Source of the DNA: JBPRGG01 sp051418075
Lineage (GTDB): Bacteria; Bacteroidota; Bacteroidia; Cytophagales; Cyclobacteriaceae
DNA: 64,000 nucleotides
Assembly: GCA_051418075.1 (NCBI GenBank)
Contig: JBPRGG010000052.1
Location: forward strand, 1-64,000
Reading direction: 5' to 3'
Shown here: positions 44,624 through 55,054 of the stretch, piece by piece
How positions within the stretch are numbered: position 1 is the stretch's first letter
How the letters are laid out: the number at the start of each line of letters is the position of its first letter
Translations under genes and position numbers: made by a program
The notes under the pieces: model-generated
The model's input: only the letters and a program-made list of their open reading frames with translations
Databases searched by the model: none
Told to the model about the DNA's origin: nothing

Positions 44624-47600
44624 ATGGCCCGAGCAAATAAGTTTGGAACTTTTGGAGGTGTTTTTACACCTTCAATACTTACCATTTTAGGGGTAATTAT
44701 GTATTTGCGCCTTCCCATGATTGTGGGTGAAGCCGGGTTATGGGCAACCCTGGGGATAATCATCATAGCTCACCTCATTTCATTTACTACCGGTTTAAGT
44801 GTGTCTTCCATAGCTACGGATAAAAAGGTAGAAGCGGGTGGCACCTACTATATGATTTCCCGTAGTTTGGGTTTACCCATAGGGGGCACCCTGGGACTGG
44901 CCCTATTCGTGGGTTTGTCTTTTAGTGTTTCTTTATACCTGATAGGTTTTTCTGAAAGTTTTTTAAGTTTCTGGGAGTTACCGGTCAATAAGGATGCCAT
45001 CCGGATTACGGGCAGCCTGATCCTGATGTTGGTCACGCTATTAACTTTTTTCAGTACCTCTTTGGCCATAAAAACCCAGTATTTTATCATGGTTGCCATT
45101 ATTCTATCCCTGATTTCGGTACTGTTCGGCCGGCATGATTATGTGCCGGAGCTACCCAACTTTTCCGGTACAGGGGCAGCATCTCTGATGGTGTTATTCG
45201 GTATTTTTTTTCCTGCCGTTACTGGTTTTGAAGCAGGCGTTTCTATGTCGGGAGATCTGCAAAATCCCAAAAAATCTATTCCCACCGGCAGCATTTCAGC
45301 CATTGTAGTGGGGTTTCTGGTTTATATTGGTCTGGCCTTTTTCTTTGCCTACACCGTGAATGAGAGCCTTTTAGCCGGTGATTCACAGGTTTTGCTTAAA
45401 ATTTCCTGGGTACCGGAACTGGTAATTGCCGGGATCTGGGGTGCTACCCTTTCTTCTGCTTTAGGAAGTATCTTAGGTGCTCCTCGCATTCTGCAGGCAA
45501 CTGCTGTGGATAGAATTACATCCCGCTTTTTTGCCAAAGGCTATGGCCCTTCCAATGAACCCAGAAATGCCTTGCTACTTACATTTGCTATTGCTGAAGC
45601 AGGTATTCTGATTGGAGAATTGGACGTGATAGCCCGGATCGTTTCCATCTTTTTTATTACTACCTACGGCTTCCTCAATTTAAGTTGTGCCTTTGAGTCC
45701 TGGACCAGTGCCGACTTTAGACCAGAATTTAAAACCCCGGTCTGGTTAAGTTTTATAGGAGCAATAGCTTGTTTTATCGTGATGCTGGAGTTGGATTTTC
45801 TGGCTATGATGGGTGCTACGATCATTTTGGGCATGGTCTATTTTTTTCTGAAAAGGAAGGAATTGTCGCTGGCAGGGGGAGATGCCTGGAGCGGAGTATG
45901 GTCTTCATTGGTAAAATCCGGACTGAAAAAATTAAGTGTTCAAAAGATCCACACCCGGAACTGGCGGCCTAATGTCATCATGTTTCATGGGGAAGCCCGG
46001 GAACATCTGGTGGAAGTGGGACGGGCTATAACCGGTAGATTAGGTATGTTATCAGGTTTTGAACTGATAGAATCGGATGCTCAACTTTTGGCCAAACCTC
46101 AAAATGATCTTTCCGGTAAAGATCCGATGGATGGCTATTTTGTACATAAATACTATTGTCGCAATATTTACCAGGGTATGGATGAAATTTCCCGCATCTA
46201 TGGTTTTTCCGGAGTGGAGCCTAATTCCATACTGATGGGCTGGACCAGGAATCCCAAAAACCAGGAAAAATTTGTTCAGCTAGTTAAAAGTTTCAGGAAA
46301 AATCAATTTAATTCCATTTTTCTACACTATAACCGGCAAAGAAGGTATGGTCAGTACCGGACTATTGACCTTTGGTGGAGTGGGCAGGGCCGAAACCTGG
46401 CTTTTGCAGTTAATATTTTAAGGCATGTTACCTATACCAACCAATGGAAGAACGCCAAAATAAGGTTACTGGTAATCAATCCCGATGATACCTATGCTGA
46501 AAATATTTATAAAAACTTACAAAATATACTGGATACCTACCGGATTCAAATGGGCCTGAAGGTGATCAATAATAGCATAGAGAAGGCTCACTGGCTGGAA
46601 ATCATCCGCAACTATTCTAAGAATTCAGACCTGGTTTTGCTGGGCATTCAGGATAAACATTATCATAGCCTGGAAAAAACGATGGAAGAAATAGACAGAA
46701 TACTACCAGACCTGGGATCTGTGTTAATGTTAAATGCTTCCGATGCCTTTGAAGTTTATGATCTTGGTTTCGAAAAAACAGCCAAACCTAAAGCGGTAGT
46801 ATTGAAAAAAGATGCTGACGAAACAGATCAATTGTCCCTGCCGGAAATAAAACCAGCCAAATATTCTATTATAGTAAATGATGTCATTAAAATAGATCAG
46901 AATTACCAGAAAGTATTAGAGATCCTAAATCAAAAAGCTCTTATTCCGTATTTCGCAGAATTTTCCGAAATGATTGATCAATTAAGCCAGCAGGTAGATG
47001 CTGTATCTGGTGCTTTGTACCGATCTCTGTCATTCCGCGATGTATACCGTCAGCAGAAAACCATTCTGAAGATCCGGAATGACTTCTTCTTTCATACTAA
47101 GAAAAACCTGGAATCACTGAAAGATCAGACCTTATTTGTTCAAAAAGAGGCTTTGAAGAATAGCCTGGCATGGTATATTCAAAAGCTGAACGGAGACATG
47201 AAAGCTTTTCCAGCCAGAATCAAGATAAAGTACCTCAGTCAGGACTTTAAAATAAATAAAGATGAACCATGGAGATTGAAATGGTTCAAACTGAAAAGAA
47301 AAGCCTTCAATTTGTTCTCCCGCGATGCCATCAGCGGATATATAAACTACCGGGAAATCGCACAATACTATTTAAAAAACAATCGGCAGGTATTTTTAAG
47401 TACCATCTTAAATGATCTTAAAAATAATACAAACTCCTTTCTAAATCTGTATAAAGATTTCATATTGAACTTTGAGCAGGTTTTCCGGGAGCTTGAGTTG
47501 GAAGCTGCCCAAAGGAGGTTGGATGAATCTGGTCTGTCAAAACGGTTTCAGGAAGTACATGATTTGCTTGATGATATGCAAAAATATGTAACTAGGTTAC

Positions 47601-49726
47601 AAAATGGATACTATAAGCGATTCCAAATAGAGTTCAGGCAAAACCTGCAGCTATTTAGTAATGACCTGGAGAAGATCAATATTAATTCCATAATCAGAAA
47701 AAAGCGAAGAAGCAGGAAATATTACCGGCAGTTGGAAGATAATAATGCCTTATATCCGGAATTTATTTACGATCAACTGTTACTGATGGTTAATAAAATT
47801 TATCTGGATGTATTATTGAGAAGCACCAGGTTCAGGGTTAGTGATGAATTAAACCAACTGAAGGCTGAAATGAGCCAGATGATGAATCAAAAGGTGTTAC
47901 ATCCCCTCGATCATCTGAAAGAGGAGGTAGAAAATGGTTTGTCCTCCCTCAAGGAGATGGATGGAACTCTGGATCAGGTCCGTCAATTCAATATTGTATA
48001 TGTTTATAGTGACCGGCAAAAGGAAATTTTAAAGATCATAGGAGAGTTGCCTTTGGAATTAACCATCGCAGATAATTTGTCTAATGATGATGTCTCCCGG
48101 GATAAGGCACAGGAGTATGAACCTATGATCATTCAGGTAGGGAGGGTGATGGCCCATTTTTTGGAGTCACAATTCTTCAGCCCGGTTCAGGATCATCTGG
48201 AAAAATCAAACGAAACACTTCGGGGTCTCATGCTTTCAGTCAAAGATCAGCTTCGAATGGCCCGGTTTAACTATGAAAATATAGACCCTGATCTGGATGA
48301 TCAAAAAACTACCAGTCTGAAGCTACAAATGGAGCTACTCCAGCAACTGAATGAGGACCAGGAAAAGGTAATGTTTCTGAAAAATGAACTGATCAAAAGG
48401 ATGGATGAACATTTCGAGGAGGCTTTTCAACCGGTTTCTTCAGCATTTATGATCGCTTCTACGGCCAGGGAGTTCTCACAATTTTTGAGAAACTACCAGA
48501 GTAAGCGGGTTATCACCACTGTAGGAAGTACTTCTTTAAAATTCAGAGGTATACTTAAAAATCGTTTGGCCAGGGTCATGTATTCTAAAAGTGAAGGTAT
48601 TTTACTGGCTAAAAAAATTACGGAAACCAGTTCTGATCTAACCTACAACGGCCGGCTCCTGGATCTGGTAGAAGCACTGAGCCCGAATCCCCTGATCCTG
48701 GAACAATTGCCTCATTTTTATAAAAATCTTTTCAGCGGAAGGTCCAGCATTGGCCAAGATTTCTGGATCAGAAGAAGTCAGGAAGAAGCGCTGTTTAAAA
48801 AGGCAGTTTTACGATACCAATCCGGAATCAGCGGAGGGATTTTGGTTTTAGCTGAAAGAAATGCCGGAAAAACCACTTTTTGTCGTTATTGCGCCAGTAA
48901 GTTCTTTAAAAACGAGAAGATCTACCATTTATTCCCTCCCAAAAATGGCTCTACTGATACGGAAGTTTTTATCCGGGAATTACAAAAATCCACCGGCATA
49001 CAGGGAAGTTTGGATGAGATCATGAGACTCCAGCAAAATGCTGTATTTATTGTGCATGATCTGGAGCTTTGGTGGGAACGGGTGGAGTCAGGTGGCAAGG
49101 TGCTGGAACTTATTATGTCAATGATGGAAAATTACCAGCAGCAATGCCTGATCGTGCTTAACTTAAATCCATACAGCTATTTTCTGATCAATCAGTTGTA
49201 TGGTTTACATGCTCACCTGATTGAAGTGATCAGGTTAAGGCCATTTGATGCAGAAAAGTTAAAGAATCTGGTAATGTTAAGGCATCAGTCCAGTGGTTTG
49301 CAACTGGTTTATAATCATCGTTTAGAGCAATATATTTCTGAATTGAATATGGCCCGATTGTTTAACAGCTACTTTGAATTTTCTCAGGGCAATCCCGGGG
49401 TGGTACTGAATACCTGGCTTAGCAGTATCAGACAAATTGAAGGTAAAAAAATTGAAATTGGTTTCCCGGAAGAGCCCGACATGAACATGCTGGAAAACAT
49501 TAATGACGAATGGCTGATCATACTTACTCAAATGCTGCTGCATAAGCGGCTATCTCAGGAAAAACTGGAAAGAATCGGCGGTTGGGCTGCATCTCAGCTG
49601 CTGATTCATCTGAATGCTTTGAAAAGAGCAGGATTGATACAGGAAACCATACCTGGTGTTTATGCTATCAATATTTTCATAGAGCCATTTGTTGTTCAGG
49701 TACTTAAGAAAAAGGAACTGATATGA
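44624..49726 (+). CDS. Cation-chloride cotransporter-like permease fused to a P-loop ATPase and winged helix
   Basis: A single chain of 1700 residues. Residues 1-450 form an APC-type permease with about 12 helices. Residues 450-715 match the cytoplasmic domain of SLC12 cotransporters (GYFVHKYYCRNIYQGMDE, TIDLWWSGQGRNLAF, SDLVLLGIQD). About 650 mostly helical residues follow without known likeness. A P-loop domain starts near 1400: Walker A AERNAGKTT (1410-1418), Walker B VFIVHDLE near 1471. The end (1620-1700) looks like a winged helix. The frame is unbroken, so the fusion is real in this sequence. Its stop overlaps the MscS-like gene by four bases. An ATP-sensing osmotic or ion transporter is the working idea. 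Confidence 0.85.
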   Translation: MARANKFGTFGGVFTPSILTILGVIMYLRLPMIVGEAGLWATLGIIIIAHLISFTTGLSVSSIATDKKVEAGGTYYMISRSLGLPIGGTLGLALFVGLSFSVSLYLIGFSESFLSFWELPVNKDAIRITGSLILMLVTLLTFFSTSLAIKTQYFIMVAIILSLISVLFGRHDYVPELPNFSGTGAASLMVLFGIFFPAVTGFEAGVSMSGDLQNPKKSIPTGSISAIVVGFLVYIGLAFFFAYTVNESLLAGDSQVLLKISWVPELVIAGIWGATLSSALGSILGAPRILQATAVDRITSRFFAKGYGPSNEPRNALLLTFAIAEAGILIGELDVIARIVSIFFITTYGFLNLSCAFESWTSADFRPEFKTPVWLSFIGAIACFIVMLELDFLAMMGATIILGMVYFFLKRKELSLAGGDAWSGVWSSLVKSGLKKLSVQKIHTRNWRPNVIMFHGEAREHLVEVGRAITGRLGMLSGFELIESDAQLLAKPQNDLSGKDPMDGYFVHKYYCRNIYQGMDEISRIYGFSGVEPNSILMGWTRNPKNQEKFVQLVKSFRKNQFNSIFLHYNRQRRYGQYRTIDLWWSGQGRNLAFAVNILRHVTYTNQWKNAKIRLLVINPDDTYAENIYKNLQNILDTYRIQMGLKVINNSIEKAHWLEIIRNYSKNSDLVLLGIQDKHYHSLEKTMEEIDRILPDLGSVLMLNASDAFEVYDLGFEKTAKPKAVVLKKDADETDQLSLPEIKPAKYSIIVNDVIKIDQNYQKVLEILNQKALIPYFAEFSEMIDQLSQQVDAVSGALYRSLSFRDVYRQQKTILKIRNDFFFHTKKNLESLKDQTLFVQKEALKNSLAWYIQKLNGDMKAFPARIKIKYLSQDFKINKDEPWRLKWFKLKRKAFNLFSRDAISGYINYREIAQYYLKNNRQVFLSTILNDLKNNTNSFLNLYKDFILNFEQVFRELELEAAQRRLDESGLSKRFQEVHDLLDDMQKYVTRLQNGYYKRFQIEFRQNLQLFSNDLEKININSIIRKKRRSRKYYRQLEDNNALYPEFIYDQLLLMVNKIYLDVLLRSTRFRVSDELNQLKAEMSQMMNQKVLHPLDHLKEEVENGLSSLKEMDGTLDQVRQFNIVYVYSDRQKEILKIIGELPLELTIADNLSNDDVSRDKAQEYEPMIIQVGRVMAHFLESQFFSPVQDHLEKSNETLRGLMLSVKDQLRMARFNYENIDPDLDDQKTTSLKLQMELLQQLNEDQEKVMFLKNELIKRMDEHFEEAFQPVSSAFMIASTAREFSQFLRNYQSKRVITTVGSTSLKFRGILKNRLARVMYSKSEGILLAKKITETSSDLTYNGRLLDLVEALSPNPLILEQLPHFYKNLFSGRSSIGQDFWIRRSQEEALFKKAVLRYQSGISGGILVLAERNAGKTTFCRYCASKFFKNEKIYHLFPPKNGSTDTEVFIRELQKSTGIQGSLDEIMRLQQNAVFIVHDLELWWERVESGGKVLELIMSMMENYQQQCLIVLNLNPYSYFLINQLYGLHAHLIEVIRLRPFDAEKLKNLVMLRHQSSGLQLVYNHRLEQYISELNMARLFNSYFEFSQGNPGVVLNTWLSSIRQIEGKKIEIGFPEEPDMNMLENINDEWLIILTQMLLHKRLSQEKLERIGGWAASQLLIHLNALKRAGLIQETIPGVYAINIFIEPFVVQVLKKKELI

Positions 49727-50439
49727 AAATCATCATTGTATTTGTAATTGGCCTGAGTTTATTTATTACTTTACGGTTTTTGTACTTTGTCCTACACCGA
49801 AAAGGATGGGCAAACATTGGCGGCCAGCATATACAAAAGTTTTTACCCGGCCTGGAGTTTGTTGCCTGGCTGATATTCATTTTTTGGGGACTTGATTACC
49901 TGTTGAAGGCTAAAAGCTATTACCCTTTCCTGATCATAAGCCTTGTGATAATCCTTACAGGGCTGATTGCCTGGTTTTTACTTCGTGATATAGTGGCTGG
50001 AGTGATCCTGAGACTGCAGGATGGACTGGTGATAAATCAAAATATTCGATTTCAGCATATTTCAGGCAAAATAGCTTCTTTGCACCTGGCCCATCTGCGA
50101 ATAGTCAATCAGGATGGTGATGCCATAAAAGTTCCCTACAGCAAGATTTCCAATGAAATCATAGCAGAAGTGGCGGGCAAAGATGACGTTGATCAGGTAG
50201 ACCTGCAGATCAGGCTGAAAAAAACATTCACCCGGGAAGAATACCTGGAAAGAATCAGATTTTTATTGCTAAATGCACCCTGGAGTTCTTCCAAAAAACC
50301 AACTTTCATTCAAATGAAACAAGAAGCCCAGGACTACTTCCTGTTTTCCATCAAGATCCATACCCTTAATACCAATCACACGGCCTTAATAGAAAAATAT
50401 CTGAAGGAAAAGCTTAGATCAGAATTGGTAGATCGTTAA
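49723..50439 (+). CDS. MscS-like membrane protein
   Basis: A 238-residue protein with about three helices and a MscS-type beta domain: DIVAGVILRLQDGLVINQNIR, then IVNQDGDAIKVPYSKISNEI, the normal pattern after the pore helix. The pore helix (FLLRDIVAGVILRL region) lacks the classical Gly/Ala-rich zipper, so a channel role is less sure. It overlaps the giant transporter gene by ATGA and must be translated with it, so a complex of the two is likely. Its end overlaps the recG end by four bases. Confidence 0.75.
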   Translation: MKIIIVFVIGLSLFITLRFLYFVLHRKGWANIGGQHIQKFLPGLEFVAWLIFIFWGLDYLLKAKSYYPFLIISLVIILTGLIAWFLLRDIVAGVILRLQDGLVINQNIRFQHISGKIASLHLAHLRIVNQDGDAIKVPYSKISNEIIAEVAGKDDVDQVDLQIRLKKTFTREEYLERIRFLLLNAPWSSSKKPTFIQMKQEAQDYFLFSIKIHTLNTNHTALIEKYLKEKLRSELVDR

Positions 50440-52565
50440 CTTATTCTGCTCCAGTTGATCACAGTTTTTTTAAGCGAGGCCAGGTGCCGGCTCAGGTTCA
50501 GGTTGTCAGGATGATTCAACTGAGGGTCCTGCTCCAGAAGTGCTTTGGCAGCATCTCTGGCCAAAGGTAATATTTTGCTGTCTTTGGCCAGGTCGGCGAT
50601 CAATAAATCCAGAATACCGCTTTGCTGGGTTCCCATAATGTCGCCCGGACCTCTTAAATTCAAGTCCGCCTCTGCAATTTCAAATCCATTATTGGTCTTC
50701 ACCAGGGTATTAATCCGGTATTTGGCTTCTTTGGTTAATTTGTAATCAGTCATCAGCACACAATAGGATTGTTCAGCCCCCCGACCCACCCGGCCCCTCA
50801 ACTGATGTAGCTGAGACAGGCCAAACCTTTCTGCATTTTCAATCACCATTACGGAAGCATTGGGTACATCCACCCCTACTTCAATCACAGTGGTGGATAC
50901 CATGATCTGGGTTTCTCCTTTGACAAATCGCTGCATTTCGTAATCTTTGGCATCGGGTTTTAATTTGCCATGCAAATAGCTTACCTGGCTGTCAGGAAAA
51001 GCCCGGCAAATACTTTCATAACCATCTTCCAGGTTCTTCAGATCCATTTTTTCTGACTCTTCGATTAACGGGTATACAAAATATACTTGTCTTCCTTTGG
51101 CTATTTCCTTTTTCACAAAACCAAACACCTTTAGACGGTTAGCATCATACCGGTGGACCGTTTTGATGGGCTTCCGGCCTTTGGGCAGTTCATCGATCAC
51201 AGATACATCCAGGTCGCCATATAATGTCATTGCCAGGGTTCTGGGGATAGGTGTTGCGGTCATGACTAGAACATGAGGATAAAAATGCTGGTTCTTTTGC
51301 CATAGCTTTGCTCTTTGGGCTACCCCAAACCGGTGTTGTTCATCAACCACTGCCAGTCCTAATTGATTAAATTGCACTACATCCTCCAGTAAGGCATGGG
51401 TGCCTACCAGAATTTGAAGTGATCCCTGTTTCAGCATTTGATGAATGATCTTTCGTTCACTGGATTTAGTGGACCCGGTGAGTAAAGCGATCTTTATCTG
51501 AAGCAGATCAGCATATTTTTTAAGTCCCCGGTAATGTTGTTCAGCCAAAATTTCAGTGGGGGCCATTAATGTAGCCTGAACCTGGCTGCCAATTACCAGC
51601 AACATGCAGATAAAGGCTACTATAGTTTTTCCACTTCCCACATCACCCTGTAGCAAACGGTTCATTTGTTTGCCGCTTTTCATATCATGATAAATTTCCT
51701 TGATCACCTTTTTTTGAGCATTGGTGAGCTCAAATGGCAGATATTCGTGATAGAATTTGTTAAGCAATCCGGTTGATTCAAATACCTTTCCCCGAAATTT
51801 TTCCATTCGGGTAATTTTCAGTTTGAGCAGTCTTAGCTGTATAAAGAATAGTTCTTCGAATTTCAGTCGAAATTGCGCTTTTTGTAGCAAAGCCTGACTT
51901 TGTGGAAAGTGAATGTTGAAAATGGCTTCCGGCTTGGCAAGTAAGCGGTATTGCTCTAGAATCTTGGGGGGTAATGTCTCAGGAATTCTCGGGATGGCTT
52001 TTTCCAATAATGTGATCTGCAATTTAGCCAGAGCTTTACTATCAATAAATTTCCCTTTAAGTTTTTCAGTGACGGAATAAACCGGATGCAGATAACTGGC
52101 TTTTTCATGGTTGGGGGTTAGCACTTCCAGTTCAGGGTGGGCGATATTTACTTTGCCGCCGTAAATGGATGGTTTACCATAAATGACATACTCCACGCCG
52201 GGGTGAAGTTTTTTTTGCACATAGGAAGTTCCCTGAAACCAGATCAGTTCGATTTCCCCCCCACCATCGGTAAAAGAGGCCACCAATCGTTTTTTAAACT
52301 TAAAACCAGTGGATTCAAAATGCCTGATCTTTCCCCTGATCTGGACCTGGGGTATATTTCGCTGGTCCTGGGCAGCATAGGCATTTCGCAATAGTTGATA
52401 AACCTCTGAAATAGAATAAATACGGGTTCGGTCTTCATAGCGAAAAGGATAATGCTGAATTAAATCACCGTAGGTAAATATATTTAGCTCTTTATTAAGT
52501 AAGGCAGACTTTTGCGGGCCTACGCCTTTGAGAAACTCAATTTTTGTTTGAAAAAAGTCAGACAT
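50436..52565 (-). CDS. recG: ATP-dependent DNA helicase RecG
   Basis: Branch-migration helicase for replication-fork rescue, 709 residues. The wedge/OB domain is N-terminal (RGKIRHFESTGFKFKKRLVA). Helicase motifs: Walker A GDVGSGKT, DEQH box VVDEQHRFGVAQR, motif III MTATPIPRTLA and motif VI QLRGRVGRG. The C-terminal LNLRGPGDIMGTQQSG is diagnostic of RecG. It is preceded by gldD with a 3-base gap and ends against the MscS-like gene. Confidence 0.97.
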   Translation of the reverse strand: MSDFFQTKIEFLKGVGPQKSALLNKELNIFTYGDLIQHYPFRYEDRTRIYSISEVYQLLRNAYAAQDQRNIPQVQIRGKIRHFESTGFKFKKRLVASFTDGGGEIELIWFQGTSYVQKKLHPGVEYVIYGKPSIYGGKVNIAHPELEVLTPNHEKASYLHPVYSVTEKLKGKFIDSKALAKLQITLLEKAIPRIPETLPPKILEQYRLLAKPEAIFNIHFPQSQALLQKAQFRLKFEELFFIQLRLLKLKITRMEKFRGKVFESTGLLNKFYHEYLPFELTNAQKKVIKEIYHDMKSGKQMNRLLQGDVGSGKTIVAFICMLLVIGSQVQATLMAPTEILAEQHYRGLKKYADLLQIKIALLTGSTKSSERKIIHQMLKQGSLQILVGTHALLEDVVQFNQLGLAVVDEQHRFGVAQRAKLWQKNQHFYPHVLVMTATPIPRTLAMTLYGDLDVSVIDELPKGRKPIKTVHRYDANRLKVFGFVKKEIAKGRQVYFVYPLIEESEKMDLKNLEDGYESICRAFPDSQVSYLHGKLKPDAKDYEMQRFVKGETQIMVSTTVIEVGVDVPNASVMVIENAERFGLSQLHQLRGRVGRGAEQSYCVLMTDYKLTKEAKYRINTLVKTNNGFEIAEADLNLRGPGDIMGTQQSGILDLLIADLAKDSKILPLARDAAKALLEQDPQLNHPDNLNLSRHLASLKKTVINWSRIS

Positions 52566-52568
52566 TCA

Positions 52569-53186
52569 TTATTTCAATTTTTCCACCGGAAAATCCTCAT
52601 CCCACTCAAGGGTATTGAGCAAATGCAGCATGTCTTCTTTAATGTATTCAATTACAGGTTGAAGTGAATCATTTTGGGTAGCTGTTTTAAAATATAAGGC
52701 TCCTCGTAAAAAGTGCATGGCTGAATCAGTGGTGTAAAACTGGAATTGACTGGGTACCTCGCCGCTTAATTCGGCCAGAATAGCTACTTTCTGGTTTGGC
52801 AGTTTGATAACGCTTTCATCAATGGCATAGGCTTTAATTTGGTGTTTGGAAGTCAACCGATAGGCTGTTTCGAAGTAATTATTAAGCAGGGAATCACTTT
52901 GAAAGATAGGTTTATAGGTAATCTCTATTGTAGCGTCAAAACGGGGGTACTGTACAATGATCCAATATCTTTCCGATATCCAGGAACTGTCCTTCAGGAT
53001 CCTGGCCTGGTTAGAATACTCAAATTGGTAGGGAAATGTATCAGCCAGCTCCTGATATTTTTGTTCCGGTAGCTCGATCCGGTTGTATCCTTTTGGCTTG
53101 GGCAGGTAATCCTGCTGGCAGGCGCTTAATAGGAATAATAGGAAAAAGGAAAAACAAAATACATCAGCTAATTTATTTCTCTTCAC
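52569..53186 (-). CDS. gldD: Gliding-motility lipoprotein GldD
   Basis: Lipoprotein (signal FSFFLLFLLSAC) required for gliding in Flavobacterium johnsoniae. YLPKPKGYNRIELPEQKYQ after the lipid cysteine and FPYQFEYSNQARI are the conserved GldD opening; AILAELSGEVPSQFQFYTTD and HFLRGALYF also match. The start is GTG at 53186, which overlaps the gldE end by 14 bases. The gldE-gldD pair next to ssb and mutY is conserved in the phylum, which supports the name. Confidence 0.93.
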   Translation of the reverse strand: MKRNKLADVFCFSFFLLFLLSACQQDYLPKPKGYNRIELPEQKYQELADTFPYQFEYSNQARILKDSSWISERYWIIVQYPRFDATIEITYKPIFQSDSLLNNYFETAYRLTSKHQIKAYAIDESVIKLPNQKVAILAELSGEVPSQFQFYTTDSAMHFLRGALYFKTATQNDSLQPVIEYIKEDMLHLLNTLEWDEDFPVEKLK

Positions 53187-54528
53187 TGTTCTTGATGGTT
53201 GGTGCCTGAATCAATACTCTAACTCTCTTTATTCTTCTGTTATCTACTGCAACGACGGTAAATACAAATTTATTGAATCTGATTTTGTCTCCGGACCGGG
53301 GTAATTTGCTGTTGAGCTCCAGAATCAATCCGCCCAAAGATTCACTTTCTCCCTTTACCTCTTCAAAAATATTGGGGTCTTCATTGATAATTTTGCAAAA
53401 GTCATTCAGCGAAGTTTTACCTTCAAATACAAAGGTGTTTTCATCCAGTTTATTGTAGGCTATTTCATCATCGTCAAATTCATCATTGATTTCACCTACA
53501 ATTTCCTCAATGATGTCCTCCATAGTGATTAAACCGGAAGTGCCCCCGTATTCATCCACTACAATTGCCATATGTACCCTTTTTTCCTGGAAATCTTTTA
53601 ACAAATCATCAATTTTTTTGCTTTCCGGGACAAAATAACCAGGCCTCAACAATTTTTGCCAGGCAAAATCTTCTTCTTCTTCAATATAAGGCAGAAGGTC
53701 CTTGATATAAAGGATTCCTTCAATTTTATCAATGGTTTCTTTAAATATAGGAATTCTTGAAAAGCCCAGTTTATTGATCTTATCCATCAATTCATGAAAG
53801 TCCATATCAATTTCAAATGCCGAAATATCGATGCGGGAACGCATGATTTGCTTTACGGATAACATTCCGAAGTTCACTATTCCTTTTAAAATGTCTTTTT
53901 CTTCATCAGAAGTGTCTTTTTTAGTGATTTCCAGGGCCTGATTCAGGTCATCCACAGAAATGATGTAACCTTTTTTCTCTATCCTTTTCTCGATCAGGTT
54001 ATTTAAGGAGAGTAATAACCAACTGATGGGTTTCAGAATATTTTGACTGATCATAATCAATAGCGAAGTACGGCGGGCAAAAACTGTATTATTTTGATTG
54101 GCAAATACTTTGGGTACTACTTCACCAAAAAAAACTATGGCAAAAGTGATAATGGCAGTCAGTAGCACTACTACCAACCCTTCTGTAGTTTTGGTACCTA
54201 CAATTTGCCAGGTAACAAAGGTAGACAGGGTAACGATGGCCACGTTGATCAAATTATTCAAAATAAGGATCGTGGCCAAGAGTCTTTTGGGATAACGGAT
54301 TAATTCAAAAATCCGGTTTTCTACCGCATCATTACTTTTTTTAAAGGATGAGATCTGCTCAGAATTCATAGAGAAAAATGCCGTTTCTGAGCCTGAAACC
54401 AGGGCTGACATCAATAATAAGAAAGCCAGGATCAATCCATTGATCAGATAAAATACTACCGGAGTAGTAAATATATCAACTAAAAAAAGAAACAACCCCG
54501 CCGGGTATGGGTCATCTATTGCTTCCAA
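53173..54528 (-). CDS. gldE: Gliding motility-associated GldE, CNNM/CorC-like
   Basis: Membrane protein of 451 residues: CNNM/DUF21 membrane domain (about 15-200; LVSGSETAFFSM), a pair of CBS domains (FSRIPIFKETIDKIEGILYIKD, HMAIVVDEYGGTSGLITMEDI) and a CorC_HlyC domain at the end. The family also includes magnesium/cobalt efflux proteins, but position upstream of gldD gives the GldE name. The start appears to be TTG at 54528; no ATG occurs before the membrane domain. Confidence 0.92.
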   Translation of the reverse strand: MEAIDDPYPAGLFLFLVDIFTTPVVFYLINGLILAFLLLMSALVSGSETAFFSMNSEQISSFKKSNDAVENRIFELIRYPKRLLATILILNNLINVAIVTLSTFVTWQIVGTKTTEGLVVVLLTAIITFAIVFFGEVVPKVFANQNNTVFARRTSLLIMISQNILKPISWLLLSLNNLIEKRIEKKGYIISVDDLNQALEITKKDTSDEEKDILKGIVNFGMLSVKQIMRSRIDISAFEIDMDFHELMDKINKLGFSRIPIFKETIDKIEGILYIKDLLPYIEEEEDFAWQKLLRPGYFVPESKKIDDLLKDFQEKRVHMAIVVDEYGGTSGLITMEDIIEEIVGEINDEFDDDEIAYNKLDENTFVFEGKTSLNDFCKIINEDPNIFEEVKGESESLGGLILELNSKLPRSGDKIRFNKFVFTVVAVDNRRIKRVRVLIQAPTIKNSEEK

Positions 54529-54549
54529 AATCTAAATATGTTCAAATTA

Positions 54550-55005
54550 CTAAAAAGGAAGATCATCGGTTTCCTGATTGGGTGCTTCAATTGCATTATT
54601 CGTTTTACTGTAATCATCAGCATTGTCCCTGTTATTTCGTTCTGCCCCACTGTTATAATCATTATTGTCTGAAGACCGGCTACCCAGTAAAGTCAATTCT
54701 CGGCCTACTACTTCTGTAATGTAGCGTTTATTTCCCTCTCTGTCATCATAAGAGCGGGTAGTTATTTTACCTTCTATATATACCTGATTTCCTTTATGTA
54801 AAAATTTTTCTGCAATTTCAGCCAAAGGTGTCCATAAAACCACATTGTGCCATTCTGTGTTGGTTACGCGCTCACCATTTCTGTTTTTGTAAGTCTCACT
54901 GGTAGCCAGCGAGAAATTTGCCACTGCTCTTCCATTATCCAGATGACGTACTTCAGGGTCTTTTCCTAAATTGCCGACTAATATTACCTTATTTACTCCT
55001 GTCAT
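54550..55005 (-). CDS. ssb: Single-stranded DNA-binding protein
   Basis: OB-fold SSB of 151 residues: VNKVILVGNLGKDPEVRHLDNG, NTEWHNVVLWTPLAEIAEKFL and GNQVYIEGKITTRSYDDREG are all standard. The disordered Asn/Asp-rich tail ends in DDLPF, the docking tip for repair and replication partners. It is 49 bases from mutY and 21 from gldE, in one apparent operon. Confidence 0.97.
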   Translation of the reverse strand: MTGVNKVILVGNLGKDPEVRHLDNGRAVANFSLATSETYKNRNGERVTNTEWHNVVLWTPLAEIAEKFLHKGNQVYIEGKITTRSYDDREGNKRYITEVVGRELTLLGSRSSDNNDYNSGAERNNRDNADDYSKTNNAIEAPNQETDDLPF

Positions 55006-55054
55006 TTATGCTAAGATTGTTAATTTAAACAAATTTACTAATAAATTTAGAAAG

